Counted from the stretch's first letter, positions 9,114 to 23,352 are shown. The stretch: 64,000 nt of DNA from Anomaloglossus baeobatrachus (GCF_048569485.1 NW_027442244.1:62001-126000); one strand, 5' to 3'. Numbers and translations are program-made. The notes: generated by a model not told the origin, from the letters alone.

Positions 9114-10541
9114 ACTACACTTGATCTTAGCCAAAAGGCCGAGAAGCGATAACCAGAATTGGTTTGGGCCTCGAGTGGCACCCTGGCCTATGCCGGACAC
9201 ATCTTAGGGAGAGAGAGCGAGAGGGAGACAAACCCACGCCTACACAAGACATTTTGTCACCCAAGCCAACCCTTGAAAAGGCTGCTTTGCAGAGCAAAAA
9301 CAAGAAGAATGGTGCGTTTTGCAGCCGCCGCCCACTGCAATGAATCTGAATAACTCCTCCTTTAGGGCGCAAGCAACTCCCCTCCCCCTTGCAGTCTTTC
9401 CAATTCACGATACAAAAAGACGGACAGGACAGGTTGCCTGACTTTCCGTCACTGCCACCCTTTGCCATCCTTACCCGTAGAAAGCCCTTTCATCATCCCC
9501 AAACCCTAATCTTTTCCCTTTCCTTCCCAGCCCCCAAACCCTGCCCTCTGTACCTTTCTCACCACCCGCTTCCCTTCTCCTGTCATCCCCCTACCACCCG
9601 GGAAAAAAAGAGATTGCCCCCTCCTTCCACTAGCCCACCCTCCCACCCAAAGAACAACTTCTTCTGCGCAGCTTGTTTTCTAGGCAGCAGCGCTATTGTG
9701 ATGTCATCGGGGGGCATTGTGACAAGCCGCCAGTGTTCCGTCTCTTCATGTTGTGCACAGTTCAAACGGAAAATACATCAACAGGCAGACTACAGAAAAG
9801 CTTACTATCAAAGGTTAGAGGGGGGCTTTCTCAGAGGGCTTTTTACAGTTTTTCTATTCCCAATTAGCCGTTTAAGTGTACTTATTGAAAGTAGTAATTC
9901 TTTCATAGGCCGCCCTTTCTTAGTATTTGACGTTCCTTATATTGCGGTATGAGGCTTCGCAGTAGGTTGCAAACATTCATCACCCATGACTGTCCCCAAT
10001 TGAGCTCAGAAGCTCAATGTCTATCATGACCTCTCTTTTAGAATGTCCAAGAGCAAGCAAACTATTCCTCCAGGAGAGGGCGCCAACAGACTACTAAAGA
10101 GATCATCATTACTCAAAGAAAACCCCAAAAACCAATGCATGATAGGAATAAACAGGTAACTTTCTTTGGAGTGGAAGCGGAGAGATCGCACCAGATGCCA
10201 ATTCTAGATCTTATCACACCTGTGGTCACTGCAGCAGCAGGTGAATCCACTTTGTCCAAAAGGGATCTATTCCATTCAATTGCAAATGATCTAGATAAGA
10301 CAGAGAACTGCAGCACGGGGACATAGCCGAGTTGGTCAGGTTGAGTGGTGATGAGTTTGCTATTTGGATGAATAAAGAAAGTCAAAAGTGTGAAAGATAA
10401 AAAACAAAAGGAGGAAGTGTGAAAAGTGAATGGGCCAAATTGAGGTGCATATGAAGACGTATGCTTTCTTCCAATTCATTAAATCGGGCTAATATGAATC
10501 AGGTGAATTGAGTTCTGCTTTTGGAAACTGGGTTAAGAAGG

Positions 10542-10728
10542 GGTGCACCGTTCCTGGAGGTACTGCAATACCAGGTCAATGCGTGGAGTGGACAGAGCAA
10601 GCTCTTTTTCCATCTCCCTGTTCTAAAAATCCATTTAATATATGGTCCCCAGATAGGGGACGTATCAGATATTAAACTGATAAGAACAGATACTACACTT
10701 GATCTTAGCCAAAAGGCCGAGAAGCGAT
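10542..10728 (-). ncRNA. RNU2: U2 snRNA, copy 7
   Basis: 187 nt, no difference seen from copy 1. 3' box 10514..10528, PSE-like element 10768..10790. First intact copy after insert A. Confidence 0.96.
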
Positions 10729-12119
10729 AACCAGAATTGGTTTGGGCCTCGAGTGGCACCCTGGCCTATGCCGGACACATCTTAGGGAGAGAGAGCGAGA
10801 GGGAGACAAACCCACGCCTACACAAGACATTTTGTCACCCAAGCCAACCCTTGAAAAGGCTGCTTTGCAGAGCAAAAACAAGAAGAATGGTGCGTTTTGC
10901 AGCCGCCGCCCACTGCAATGAATCTGAATAACTCCTCCTTTAGGGCGCAAGCAACTCCCCTCCCCCTTGCAGTCTTTCCAATTCACGATACAAAAAGACG
11001 GACAGGACAGGTTGCCTGACTTTCCGTCACTGCCACCCTTTGCCATCCTTACCCGTAGAAAGCCCTTTCATCATCCCCAAACCCTAATCTTTTCCCTTTC
11101 CTTCCCAGCCCCCAAACCCTGCCCTCTGTACCTTTCTCACCACCCGCTTCCCTTCTCCTGTCATCCCCCTACCACCCGGGAAAAAAAGAGATTGCCCCCT
11201 CCTTCCACTAGCCCACCCTCCCACCCAAAGAACAACTTCTTCTGCGCAGCTTGTTTTCTAGGCAGCAGCGCTATTGTGATGTCATCGGGGGGCATTGTGA
11301 CAAGCCGCCAGTGTTCCGTCTCTTCATGTTGTGCACAGTTCAAACGGAAAATACATCAACAGGCAGACTACAGAAAAGCTTACTATCAAAGGTTAGAGGG
11401 GGGCTTTCTCAGAGGGCTTTTTACAGTTTTTCTATTCCCAATTAGCCGTTTAAGTGTACTTATTGAAAGTAGTAATTCTTTCATAGGCCGCCCTTTCTTA
11501 GTATTTGACGTTCCTTATATTGCGGTATGAGGCTTCGCAGTAGGTTGCAAACATTCATCACCCATGACTGTCCCCAATTGAGCTCAGAAGCTCAATGTCT
11601 ATCATGACCTCTCTTTTAGAATGTCCAAGAGCAAGCAAACTATTCCTCCAGGAGAGGGCGCCAACAGACTACTAAAGAGATCATCATTACTCAAAGAAAA
11701 CCCCAAAAACCAATGCATGATAGGAATAAACAGGTAACTTTCTTTGGAGTGGAAGCGGAGAGATCGCACCAGATGCCAATTCTAGATCTTATCACACCTG
11801 TGGTCACTGCAGCAGCAGGTGAATCCACTTTGTCCAAAAGGGATCTATTCCATTCAATTGCAAATGATCTAGATAAGACAGAGAACTGCAGCACGGGGAC
11901 ATAGCCGAGTTGGTCAGGTTGAGTGGTGATGAGTTTGCTATTTGGATGAATAAAGAAAGTCAAAAGTGTGAAAGATAAAAAACAAAAGGAGGAAGTGTGA
12001 AAAGTGAATGGGCCAAATTGAGGTGCATATGAAGACGTATGCTTTCTTCCAATTCATTAAATCGGGCTAATATGAATCAGGTGAATTGAGTTCTGCTTTT
12101 GGAAACTGGGTTAAGAAGG

Positions 12120-12306
12120 GGTGCACCGTTCCTGGAGGTACTGCAATACCAGGTCAATGCGTGGAGTGGACAGAGCAAGCTCTTTTTCCATCTCCCTGTT
12201 CTAAAAATCCATTTAATATATGGTCCCCAGATAGGGGACGTATCAGATATTAAACTGATAAGAACAGATACTACACTTGATCTTAGCCAAAAGGCCGAGA
12301 AGCGAT
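12120..12306 (-). ncRNA. RNU2: U2 snRNA, copy 8
   Basis: 187 nt, no difference seen from copy 1. 3' box 12092..12106, PSE-like element 12346..12368. Spacer to the right has C-to-T at 12817. Confidence 0.96.
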
Positions 12307-13697
12307 AACCAGAATTGGTTTGGGCCTCGAGTGGCACCCTGGCCTATGCCGGACACATCTTAGGGAGAGAGAGCGAGAGGGAGACAAACCCACGCCTACA
12401 CAAGACATTTTGTCACCCAAGCCAACCCTTGAAAAGGCTGCTTTGCAGAGCAAAAACAAGAAGAATGGTGCGTTTTGCAGCCGCCGCCCACTGCAATGAA
12501 TCTGAATAACTCCTCCTTTAGGGCGCAAGCAACTCCCCTCCCCCTTGCAGTCTTTCCAATTCACGATACAAAAAGACGGACAGGACAGGTTGCCTGACTT
12601 TCCGTCACTGCCACCCTTTGCCATCCTTACCCGTAGAAAGCCCTTTCATCATCCCCAAACCCTAATCTTTTCCCTTTCCTTCCCAGCCCCCAAACCCTGC
12701 CCTCTGTACCTTTCTCACCACCCGCTTCCCTTCTCCTGTCATCCCCCTACCACCCGGGAAAAAAAGAGATTGCCCCCTCCTTCCACTAGCCCACCCTCCC
12801 ACCCAAAGAACAACTTTTTCTGCGCAGCTTGTTTTCTAGGCAGCAGCGCTATTGTGATGTCATCGGGGGGCATTGTGACAAGCCGCCAGTGTTCCGTCTC
12901 TTCATGTTGTGCACAGTTCAAACGGAAAATACATCAACAGGCAGACTACAGAAAAGCTTACTATCAAAGGTTAGAGGGGGGCTTTCTCAGAGGGCTTTTT
13001 ACAGTTTTTCTATTCCCAATTAGCCGTTTAAGTGTACTTATTGAAAGTAGTAATTCTTTCATAGGCCGCCCTTTCTTAGTATTTGACGTTCCTTATATTG
13101 CGGTATGAGGCTTCGCAGTAGGTTGCAAACATTCATCACCCATGACTGTCCCCAATTGAGCTCAGAAGCTCAATGTCTATCATGACCTCTCTTTTAGAAT
13201 GTCCAAGAGCAAGCAAACTATTCCTCCAGGAGAGGGCGCCAACAGACTACTAAAGAGATCATCATTACTCAAAGAAAACCCCAAAAACCAATGCATGATA
13301 GGAATAAACAGGTAACTTTCTTTGGAGTGGAAGCGGAGAGATCGCACCAGATGCCAATTCTAGATCTTATCACACCTGTGGTCACTGCAGCAGCAGGTGA
13401 ATCCACTTTGTCCAAAAGGGATCTATTCCATTCAATTGCAAATGATCTAGATAAGACAGAGAACTGCAGCACGGGGACATAGCCGAGTTGGTCAGGTTGA
13501 GTGGTGATGAGTTTGCTATTTGGATGAATAAAGAAAGTCAAAAGTGTGAAAGATAAAAAACAAAAGGAGGAAGTGTGAAAAGTGAATGGGCCAAATTGAG
13601 GTGCATATGAAGACGTATGCTTTCTTCCAATTCATTAAATCGGGCTAATATGAATCAGGTGAATTGAGTTCTGCTTTTGGAAACTGGGTTAAGAAGG

Positions 13698-13884
13698 GGT
13701 GCACCGTTCCTGGAGGTACTGCAATACCAGGTCAATGCGTGGAGTGGACAGAGCAAGCTCTTTTTCCATCTCCCTGTTCTAAAAATCCATTTAATATATG
13801 GTCCCCAGATAGGGGACGTATCAGATATTAAACTGATAAGAACAGATACTACACTTGATCTTAGCCAAAAGGCCGAGAAGCGAT
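13698..13884 (-). ncRNA. RNU2: U2 snRNA, copy 9
   Basis: 187 nt, no difference seen from copy 1. 3' box 13670..13684, PSE-like element 13924..13946. Confidence 0.96.
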
Positions 13885-15275
13885 AACCAGAATTGGTTTG
13901 GGCCTCGAGTGGCACCCTGGCCTATGCCGGACACATCTTAGGGAGAGAGAGCGAGAGGGAGACAAACCCACGCCTACACAAGACATTTTGTCACCCAAGC
14001 CAACCCTTGAAAAGGCTGCTTTGCAGAGCAAAAACAAGAAGAATGGTGCGTTTTGCAGCCGCCGCCCACTGCAATGAATCTGAATAACTCCTCCTTTAGG
14101 GCGCAAGCAACTCCCCTCCCCCTTGCAGTCTTTCCAATTCACGATACAAAAAGACGGACAGGACAGGTTGCCTGACTTTCCGTCACTGCCACCCTTTGCC
14201 ATCCTTACCCGTAGAAAGCCCTTTCATCATCCCCAAACCCTAATCTTTTCCCTTTCCTTCCCAGCCCCCAAACCCTGCCCTCTGTACCTTTCTCACCACC
14301 CGCTTCCCTTCTCCTGTCATCCCCCTACCACCCGGGAAAAAAAGAGATTGCCCCCTCCTTCCACTAGCCCACCCTCCCACCCAAAGAACAACTTCTTCTG
14401 CGCAGCTTGTTTTCTAGGCAGCAGCGCTATTGTGATGTCATCGGGGGGCATTGTGACAAGCCGCCAGTGTTCCGTCTCTTCATGTTGTGCACAGTTCAAA
14501 CGGAAAATACATCAACAGGCAGACTACAGAAAAGCTTACTATCAAAGGTTAGAGGGGGGCTTTCTCAGAGGGCTTTTTACAGTTTTTCTATTCCCAATTA
14601 GCCGTTTAAGTGTACTTATTGAAAGTAGTAATTCTTTCATAGGCCGCCCTTTCTTAGTATTTGACGTTCCTTATATTGCGGTATGAGGCTTCGCAGTAGG
14701 TTGCAAACATTCATCACCCATGACTGTCCCCAATTGAGCTCAGAAGCTCAATGTCTATCATGACCTCTCTTTTAGAATGTCCAAGAGCAAGCAAACTATT
14801 CCTCCAGGAGAGGGCGCCAACAGACTACTAAAGAGATCATCATTACTCAAAGAAAACCCCAAAAACCAATGCATGATAGGAATAAACAGGTAACTTTCTT
14901 TGGAGTGGAAGCGGAGAGATCGCACCAGATGCCAATTCTAGATCTTATCACACCTGTGGTCACTGCAGCAGCAGGTGAATCCACTTTGTCCAAAAGGGAT
15001 CTATTCCATTCAATTGCAAATGATCTAGATAAGACAGAGAACTGCAGCACGGGGACATAGCCGAGTTGGTCAGGTTGAGTGGTGATGAGTTTGCTATTTG
15101 GATGAATAAAGAAAGTCAAAAGTGTGAAAGATAAAAAACAAAAGGAGGAAGTGTGAAAAGTGAATGGGCCAAATTGAGGTGCATATGAAGACGTATGCTT
15201 TCTTCCAATTCATTAAATCGGGCTAATATGAATCAGGTGAATTGAGTTCTGCTTTTGGAAACTGGGTTAAGAAGG

Positions 15276-15462
15276 GGTGCACCGTTCCTGGAGGTACTGC
15301 AATACCAGGTCAATGCGTGGAGTGGACAGAGCAAGCTCTTTTTCCATCTCCCTGTTCTAAAAATCCATTTAATATATGGTCCCCAGATAGGGGACGTATC
15401 AGATATTAAACTGATAAGAACAGATACTACACTTGATCTTAGCCAAAAGGCCGAGAAGCGAT
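15276..15462 (-). ncRNA. RNU2: U2 snRNA, copy 10
   Basis: 187 nt, no difference seen from copy 1. 3' box 15248..15262, PSE-like element 15502..15524. Spacer to the right has G-to-A at 16411. Confidence 0.96.
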
Positions 15463-16853
15463 AACCAGAATTGGTTTGGGCCTCGAGTGGCACCCTGGCC
15501 TATGCCGGACACATCTTAGGGAGAGAGAGCGAGAGGGAGACAAACCCACGCCTACACAAGACATTTTGTCACCCAAGCCAACCCTTGAAAAGGCTGCTTT
15601 GCAGAGCAAAAACAAGAAGAATGGTGCGTTTTGCAGCCGCCGCCCACTGCAATGAATCTGAATAACTCCTCCTTTAGGGCGCAAGCAACTCCCCTCCCCC
15701 TTGCAGTCTTTCCAATTCACGATACAAAAAGACGGACAGGACAGGTTGCCTGACTTTCCGTCACTGCCACCCTTTGCCATCCTTACCCGTAGAAAGCCCT
15801 TTCATCATCCCCAAACCCTAATCTTTTCCCTTTCCTTCCCAGCCCCCAAACCCTGCCCTCTGTACCTTTCTCACCACCCGCTTCCCTTCTCCTGTCATCC
15901 CCCTACCACCCGGGAAAAAAAGAGATTGCCCCCTCCTTCCACTAGCCCACCCTCCCACCCAAAGAACAACTTCTTCTGCGCAGCTTGTTTTCTAGGCAGC
16001 AGCGCTATTGTGATGTCATCGGGGGGCATTGTGACAAGCCGCCAGTGTTCCGTCTCTTCATGTTGTGCACAGTTCAAACGGAAAATACATCAACAGGCAG
16101 ACTACAGAAAAGCTTACTATCAAAGGTTAGAGGGGGGCTTTCTCAGAGGGCTTTTTACAGTTTTTCTATTCCCAATTAGCCGTTTAAGTGTACTTATTGA
16201 AAGTAGTAATTCTTTCATAGGCCGCCCTTTCTTAGTATTTGACGTTCCTTATATTGCGGTATGAGGCTTCGCAGTAGGTTGCAAACATTCATCACCCATG
16301 ACTGTCCCCAATTGAGCTCAGAAGCTCAATGTCTATCATGACCTCTCTTTTAGAATGTCCAAGAGCAAGCAAACTATTCCTCCAGGAGAGGGCGCCAACA
16401 GACTACTAAAAAGATCATCATTACTCAAAGAAAACCCCAAAAACCAATGCATGATAGGAATAAACAGGTAACTTTCTTTGGAGTGGAAGCGGAGAGATCG
16501 CACCAGATGCCAATTCTAGATCTTATCACACCTGTGGTCACTGCAGCAGCAGGTGAATCCACTTTGTCCAAAAGGGATCTATTCCATTCAATTGCAAATG
16601 ATCTAGATAAGACAGAGAACTGCAGCACGGGGACATAGCCGAGTTGGTCAGGTTGAGTGGTGATGAGTTTGCTATTTGGATGAATAAAGAAAGTCAAAAG
16701 TGTGAAAGATAAAAAACAAAAGGAGGAAGTGTGAAAAGTGAATGGGCCAAATTGAGGTGCATATGAAGACGTATGCTTTCTTCCAATTCATTAAATCGGG
16801 CTAATATGAATCAGGTGAATTGAGTTCTGCTTTTGGAAACTGGGTTAAGAAGG

Positions 16854-17040
16854 GGTGCACCGTTCCTGGAGGTACTGCAATACCAGGTCAATGCGTGGAG
16901 TGGACAGAGCAAGCTCTTTTTCCATCTCCCTGTTCTAAAAATCCATTTAATATATGGTCCCCAGATAGGGGACGTATCAGATATTAAACTGATAAGAACA
17001 GATACTACACTTGATCTTAGCCAAAAGGCCGAGAAGCGAT
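16854..17040 (-). ncRNA. RNU2: U2 snRNA, copy 11
   Basis: 187 nt, no difference seen from copy 1. 3' box 16826..16840, PSE-like element 17080..17102. Spacer to the right has T-to-A at 17626, which puts a stop in the composition-driven frame there, further sign that the frame is not a gene. Confidence 0.96.
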
Positions 17041-18431
17041 AACCAGAATTGGTTTGGGCCTCGAGTGGCACCCTGGCCTATGCCGGACACATCTTAGGGA
17101 GAGAGAGCGAGAGGGAGACAAACCCACGCCTACACAAGACATTTTGTCACCCAAGCCAACCCTTGAAAAGGCTGCTTTGCAGAGCAAAAACAAGAAGAAT
17201 GGTGCGTTTTGCAGCCGCCGCCCACTGCAATGAATCTGAATAACTCCTCCTTTAGGGCGCAAGCAACTCCCCTCCCCCTTGCAGTCTTTCCAATTCACGA
17301 TACAAAAAGACGGACAGGACAGGTTGCCTGACTTTCCGTCACTGCCACCCTTTGCCATCCTTACCCGTAGAAAGCCCTTTCATCATCCCCAAACCCTAAT
17401 CTTTTCCCTTTCCTTCCCAGCCCCCAAACCCTGCCCTCTGTACCTTTCTCACCACCCGCTTCCCTTCTCCTGTCATCCCCCTACCACCCGGGAAAAAAAG
17501 AGATTGCCCCCTCCTTCCACTAGCCCACCCTCCCACCCAAAGAACAACTTCTTCTGCGCAGCTTGTTTTCTAGGCAGCAGCGCTATTGTGATGTCATCGG
17601 GGGGCATTGTGACAAGCCGCCAGTGATCCGTCTCTTCATGTTGTGCACAGTTCAAACGGAAAATACATCAACAGGCAGACTACAGAAAAGCTTACTATCA
17701 AAGGTTAGAGGGGGGCTTTCTCAGAGGGCTTTTTACAGTTTTTCTATTCCCAATTAGCCGTTTAAGTGTACTTATTGAAAGTAGTAATTCTTTCATAGGC
17801 CGCCCTTTCTTAGTATTTGACGTTCCTTATATTGCGGTATGAGGCTTCGCAGTAGGTTGCAAACATTCATCACCCATGACTGTCCCCAATTGAGCTCAGA
17901 AGCTCAATGTCTATCATGACCTCTCTTTTAGAATGTCCAAGAGCAAGCAAACTATTCCTCCAGGAGAGGGCGCCAACAGACTACTAAAGAGATCATCATT
18001 ACTCAAAGAAAACCCCAAAAACCAATGCATGATAGGAATAAACAGGTAACTTTCTTTGGAGTGGAAGCGGAGAGATCGCACCAGATGCCAATTCTAGATC
18101 TTATCACACCTGTGGTCACTGCAGCAGCAGGTGAATCCACTTTGTCCAAAAGGGATCTATTCCATTCAATTGCAAATGATCTAGATAAGACAGAGAACTG
18201 CAGCACGGGGACATAGCCGAGTTGGTCAGGTTGAGTGGTGATGAGTTTGCTATTTGGATGAATAAAGAAAGTCAAAAGTGTGAAAGATAAAAAACAAAAG
18301 GAGGAAGTGTGAAAAGTGAATGGGCCAAATTGAGGTGCATATGAAGACGTATGCTTTCTTCCAATTCATTAAATCGGGCTAATATGAATCAGGTGAATTG
18401 AGTTCTGCTTTTGGAAACTGGGTTAAGAAGG

Positions 18432-18618
18432 GGTGCACCGTTCCTGGAGGTACTGCAATACCAGGTCAATGCGTGGAGTGGACAGAGCAAGCTCTTTTTC
18501 CATCTCCCTGTTCTAAAAATCCATTTAATATATGGTCCCCAGATAGGGGACGTATCAGATATTAAACTGATAAGAACAGATACTACACTTGATCTTAGCC
18601 AAAAGGCCGAGAAGCGAT
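18432..18618 (-). ncRNA. RNU2: U2 snRNA, copy 12
   Basis: 187 nt, no difference seen from copy 1. 3' box 18404..18418, PSE-like element 18658..18680. Spacer to the right has C-to-T at 19195. Confidence 0.96.
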
Positions 18619-20009
18619 AACCAGAATTGGTTTGGGCCTCGAGTGGCACCCTGGCCTATGCCGGACACATCTTAGGGAGAGAGAGCGAGAGGGAGACAAA
18701 CCCACGCCTACACAAGACATTTTGTCACCCAAGCCAACCCTTGAAAAGGCTGCTTTGCAGAGCAAAAACAAGAAGAATGGTGCGTTTTGCAGCCGCCGCC
18801 CACTGCAATGAATCTGAATAACTCCTCCTTTAGGGCGCAAGCAACTCCCCTCCCCCTTGCAGTCTTTCCAATTCACGATACAAAAAGACGGACAGGACAG
18901 GTTGCCTGACTTTCCGTCACTGCCACCCTTTGCCATCCTTACCCGTAGAAAGCCCTTTCATCATCCCCAAACCCTAATCTTTTCCCTTTCCTTCCCAGCC
19001 CCCAAACCCTGCCCTCTGTACCTTTCTCACCACCCGCTTCCCTTCTCCTGTCATCCCCCTACCACCCGGGAAAAAAAGAGATTGCCCCCTCCTTCCACTA
19101 GCCCACCCTCCCACCCAAAGAACAACTTCTTCTGCGCAGCTTGTTTTCTAGGCAGCAGCGCTATTGTGATGTCATCGGGGGGCATTGTGACAAGTCGCCA
19201 GTGTTCCGTCTCTTCATGTTGTGCACAGTTCAAACGGAAAATACATCAACAGGCAGACTACAGAAAAGCTTACTATCAAAGGTTAGAGGGGGGCTTTCTC
19301 AGAGGGCTTTTTACAGTTTTTCTATTCCCAATTAGCCGTTTAAGTGTACTTATTGAAAGTAGTAATTCTTTCATAGGCCGCCCTTTCTTAGTATTTGACG
19401 TTCCTTATATTGCGGTATGAGGCTTCGCAGTAGGTTGCAAACATTCATCACCCATGACTGTCCCCAATTGAGCTCAGAAGCTCAATGTCTATCATGACCT
19501 CTCTTTTAGAATGTCCAAGAGCAAGCAAACTATTCCTCCAGGAGAGGGCGCCAACAGACTACTAAAGAGATCATCATTACTCAAAGAAAACCCCAAAAAC
19601 CAATGCATGATAGGAATAAACAGGTAACTTTCTTTGGAGTGGAAGCGGAGAGATCGCACCAGATGCCAATTCTAGATCTTATCACACCTGTGGTCACTGC
19701 AGCAGCAGGTGAATCCACTTTGTCCAAAAGGGATCTATTCCATTCAATTGCAAATGATCTAGATAAGACAGAGAACTGCAGCACGGGGACATAGCCGAGT
19801 TGGTCAGGTTGAGTGGTGATGAGTTTGCTATTTGGATGAATAAAGAAAGTCAAAAGTGTGAAAGATAAAAAACAAAAGGAGGAAGTGTGAAAAGTGAATG
19901 GGCCAAATTGAGGTGCATATGAAGACGTATGCTTTCTTCCAATTCATTAAATCGGGCTAATATGAATCAGGTGAATTGAGTTCTGCTTTTGGAAACTGGG
20001 TTAAGAAGG

Positions 20010-20196
20010 GGTGCACCGTTCCTGGAGGTACTGCAATACCAGGTCAATGCGTGGAGTGGACAGAGCAAGCTCTTTTTCCATCTCCCTGTTCTAAAAATCC
20101 ATTTAATATATGGTCCCCAGATAGGGGACGTATCAGATATTAAACTGATAAGAACAGATACTACACTTGATCTTAGCCAAAAGGCCGAGAAGCGAT
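20010..20196 (-). ncRNA. RNU2: U2 snRNA, copy 13
   Basis: 187 nt, no difference seen from copy 1. 3' box 19982..19996, PSE-like element 20236..20258. Upstream changes: C-to-T at 20283 (about -87 from the start, just outside the PSE) and T-to-G at 21511. Confidence 0.96.
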
Positions 20197-21587
20197 AACC
20201 AGAATTGGTTTGGGCCTCGAGTGGCACCCTGGCCTATGCCGGACACATCTTAGGGAGAGAGAGCGAGAGGGAGACAAACCCATGCCTACACAAGACATTT
20301 TGTCACCCAAGCCAACCCTTGAAAAGGCTGCTTTGCAGAGCAAAAACAAGAAGAATGGTGCGTTTTGCAGCCGCCGCCCACTGCAATGAATCTGAATAAC
20401 TCCTCCTTTAGGGCGCAAGCAACTCCCCTCCCCCTTGCAGTCTTTCCAATTCACGATACAAAAAGACGGACAGGACAGGTTGCCTGACTTTCCGTCACTG
20501 CCACCCTTTGCCATCCTTACCCGTAGAAAGCCCTTTCATCATCCCCAAACCCTAATCTTTTCCCTTTCCTTCCCAGCCCCCAAACCCTGCCCTCTGTACC
20601 TTTCTCACCACCCGCTTCCCTTCTCCTGTCATCCCCCTACCACCCGGGAAAAAAAGAGATTGCCCCCTCCTTCCACTAGCCCACCCTCCCACCCAAAGAA
20701 CAACTTCTTCTGCGCAGCTTGTTTTCTAGGCAGCAGCGCTATTGTGATGTCATCGGGGGGCATTGTGACAAGCCGCCAGTGTTCCGTCTCTTCATGTTGT
20801 GCACAGTTCAAACGGAAAATACATCAACAGGCAGACTACAGAAAAGCTTACTATCAAAGGTTAGAGGGGGGCTTTCTCAGAGGGCTTTTTACAGTTTTTC
20901 TATTCCCAATTAGCCGTTTAAGTGTACTTATTGAAAGTAGTAATTCTTTCATAGGCCGCCCTTTCTTAGTATTTGACGTTCCTTATATTGCGGTATGAGG
21001 CTTCGCAGTAGGTTGCAAACATTCATCACCCATGACTGTCCCCAATTGAGCTCAGAAGCTCAATGTCTATCATGACCTCTCTTTTAGAATGTCCAAGAGC
21101 AAGCAAACTATTCCTCCAGGAGAGGGCGCCAACAGACTACTAAAGAGATCATCATTACTCAAAGAAAACCCCAAAAACCAATGCATGATAGGAATAAACA
21201 GGTAACTTTCTTTGGAGTGGAAGCGGAGAGATCGCACCAGATGCCAATTCTAGATCTTATCACACCTGTGGTCACTGCAGCAGCAGGTGAATCCACTTTG
21301 TCCAAAAGGGATCTATTCCATTCAATTGCAAATGATCTAGATAAGACAGAGAACTGCAGCACGGGGACATAGCCGAGTTGGTCAGGTTGAGTGGTGATGA
21401 GTTTGCTATTTGGATGAATAAAGAAAGTCAAAAGTGTGAAAGATAAAAAACAAAAGGAGGAAGTGTGAAAAGTGAATGGGCCAAATTGAGGTGCATATGA
21501 AGACGTATGCGTTCTTCCAATTCATTAAATCGGGCTAATATGAATCAGGTGAATTGAGTTCTGCTTTTGGAAACTGGGTTAAGAAGG

Positions 21588-21774
21588 GGTGCACCGTTCC
21601 TGGAGGTACTGCAATACCAGGTCAATGCGTGGAGTGGACAGAGCAAGCTCTTTTTCCATCTCCCTGTTCTAAAAATCCATTTAATATATGGTCCCCAGAT
21701 AGGGGACGTATCAGATATTAAACTGATAAGAACAGATACTACACTTGATCTTAGCCAAAAGGCCGAGAAGCGAT
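21588..21774 (-). ncRNA. RNU2: U2 snRNA, copy 14
   Basis: 187 nt, no difference seen from copy 1. 3' box 21560..21574, PSE-like element 21814..21836. Confidence 0.96.
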
Positions 21775-23165
21775 AACCAGAATTGGTTTGGGCCTCGAGT
21801 GGCACCCTGGCCTATGCCGGACACATCTTAGGGAGAGAGAGCGAGAGGGAGACAAACCCACGCCTACACAAGACATTTTGTCACCCAAGCCAACCCTTGA
21901 AAAGGCTGCTTTGCAGAGCAAAAACAAGAAGAATGGTGCGTTTTGCAGCCGCCGCCCACTGCAATGAATCTGAATAACTCCTCCTTTAGGGCGCAAGCAA
22001 CTCCCCTCCCCCTTGCAGTCTTTCCAATTCACGATACAAAAAGACGGACAGGACAGGTTGCCTGACTTTCCGTCACTGCCACCCTTTGCCATCCTTACCC
22101 GTAGAAAGCCCTTTCATCATCCCCAAACCCTAATCTTTTCCCTTTCCTTCCCAGCCCCCAAACCCTGCCCTCTGTACCTTTCTCACCACCCGCTTCCCTT
22201 CTCCTGTCATCCCCCTACCACCCGGGAAAAAAAGAGATTGCCCCCTCCTTCCACTAGCCCACCCTCCCACCCAAAGAACAACTTCTTCTGCGCAGCTTGT
22301 TTTCTAGGCAGCAGCGCTATTGTGATGTCATCGGGGGGCATTGTGACAAGCCGCCAGTGTTCCGTCTCTTCATGTTGTGCACAGTTCAAACGGAAAATAC
22401 ATCAACAGGCAGACTACAGAAAAGCTTACTATCAAAGGTTAGAGGGGGGCTTTCTCAGAGGGCTTTTTACAGTTTTTCTATTCCCAATTAGCCGTTTAAG
22501 TGTACTTATTGAAAGTAGTAATTCTTTCATAGGCCGCCCTTTCTTAGTATTTGACGTTCCTTATATTGCGGTATGAGGCTTCGCAGTAGGTTGCAAACAT
22601 TCATCACCCATGACTGTCCCCAATTGAGCTCAGAAGCTCAATGTCTATCATGACCTCTCTTTTAGAATGTCCAAGAGCAAGCAAACTATTCCTCCAGGAG
22701 AGGGCGCCAACAGACTACTAAAGAGATCATCATTACTCAAAGAAAACCCCAAAAACCAATGCATGATAGGAATAAACAGGTAACTTTCTTTGGAGTGGAA
22801 GCGGAGAGATCGCACCAGATGCCAATTCTAGATCTTATCACACCTGTGGTCACTGCAGCAGCAGGTGAATCCACTTTGTCCAAAAGGGATCTATTCCATT
22901 CAATTGCAAATGATCTAGATAAGACAGAGAACTGCAGCACGGGGACATAGCCGAGTTGGTCAGGTTGAGTGGTGATGAGTTTGCTATTTGGATGAATAAA
23001 GAAAGTCAAAAGTGTGAAAGATAAAAAACAAAAGGAGGAAGTGTGAAAAGTGAATGGGCCAAATTGAGGTGCATATGAAGACGTATGCTTTCTTCCAATT
23101 CATTAAATCGGGCTAATATGAATCAGGTGAATTGAGTTCTGCTTTTGGAAACTGGGTTAAGAAGG

Positions 23166-23352
23166 GGTGCACCGTTCCTGGAGGTACTGCAATACCAGGT
23201 CAATGCGTGGAGTGGACAGAGCAAGCTCTTTTTCCATCTCCCTGTTCTAAAAATCCATTTAATATATGGTCCCCAGATAGGGGACGTATCAGATATTAAA
23301 CTGATAAGAACAGATACTACACTTGATCTTAGCCAAAAGGCCGAGAAGCGAT
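23166..23352 (-). ncRNA. RNU2: U2 snRNA, copy 15
   Basis: 187 nt, no difference seen from copy 1. 3' box 23138..23152, PSE-like element 23392..23414. Spacer hairpin to the right carries G-to-T at 24214, also found in unit 17. Confidence 0.96.

Larger units (their letters stand above)
8160..9150 (-). pseudogene. RNU2: U2 snRNA copy 6, split by an 804-bp element
   Basis: The first 37 nt of U2 are at 9114..9150 and nt 38-187 at 8160..8309, with 804 bp between them. The break falls inside the GUAGUA branch-point recognition sequence, so this locus cannot give a functional U2. Both halves are otherwise unchanged. The PSE-like element (9190..9212) and 3' box (8132..8146) are intact, so a hybrid transcript of about 990 nt is possible if the 3' box still works at that distance. 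Confidence 0.95.
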
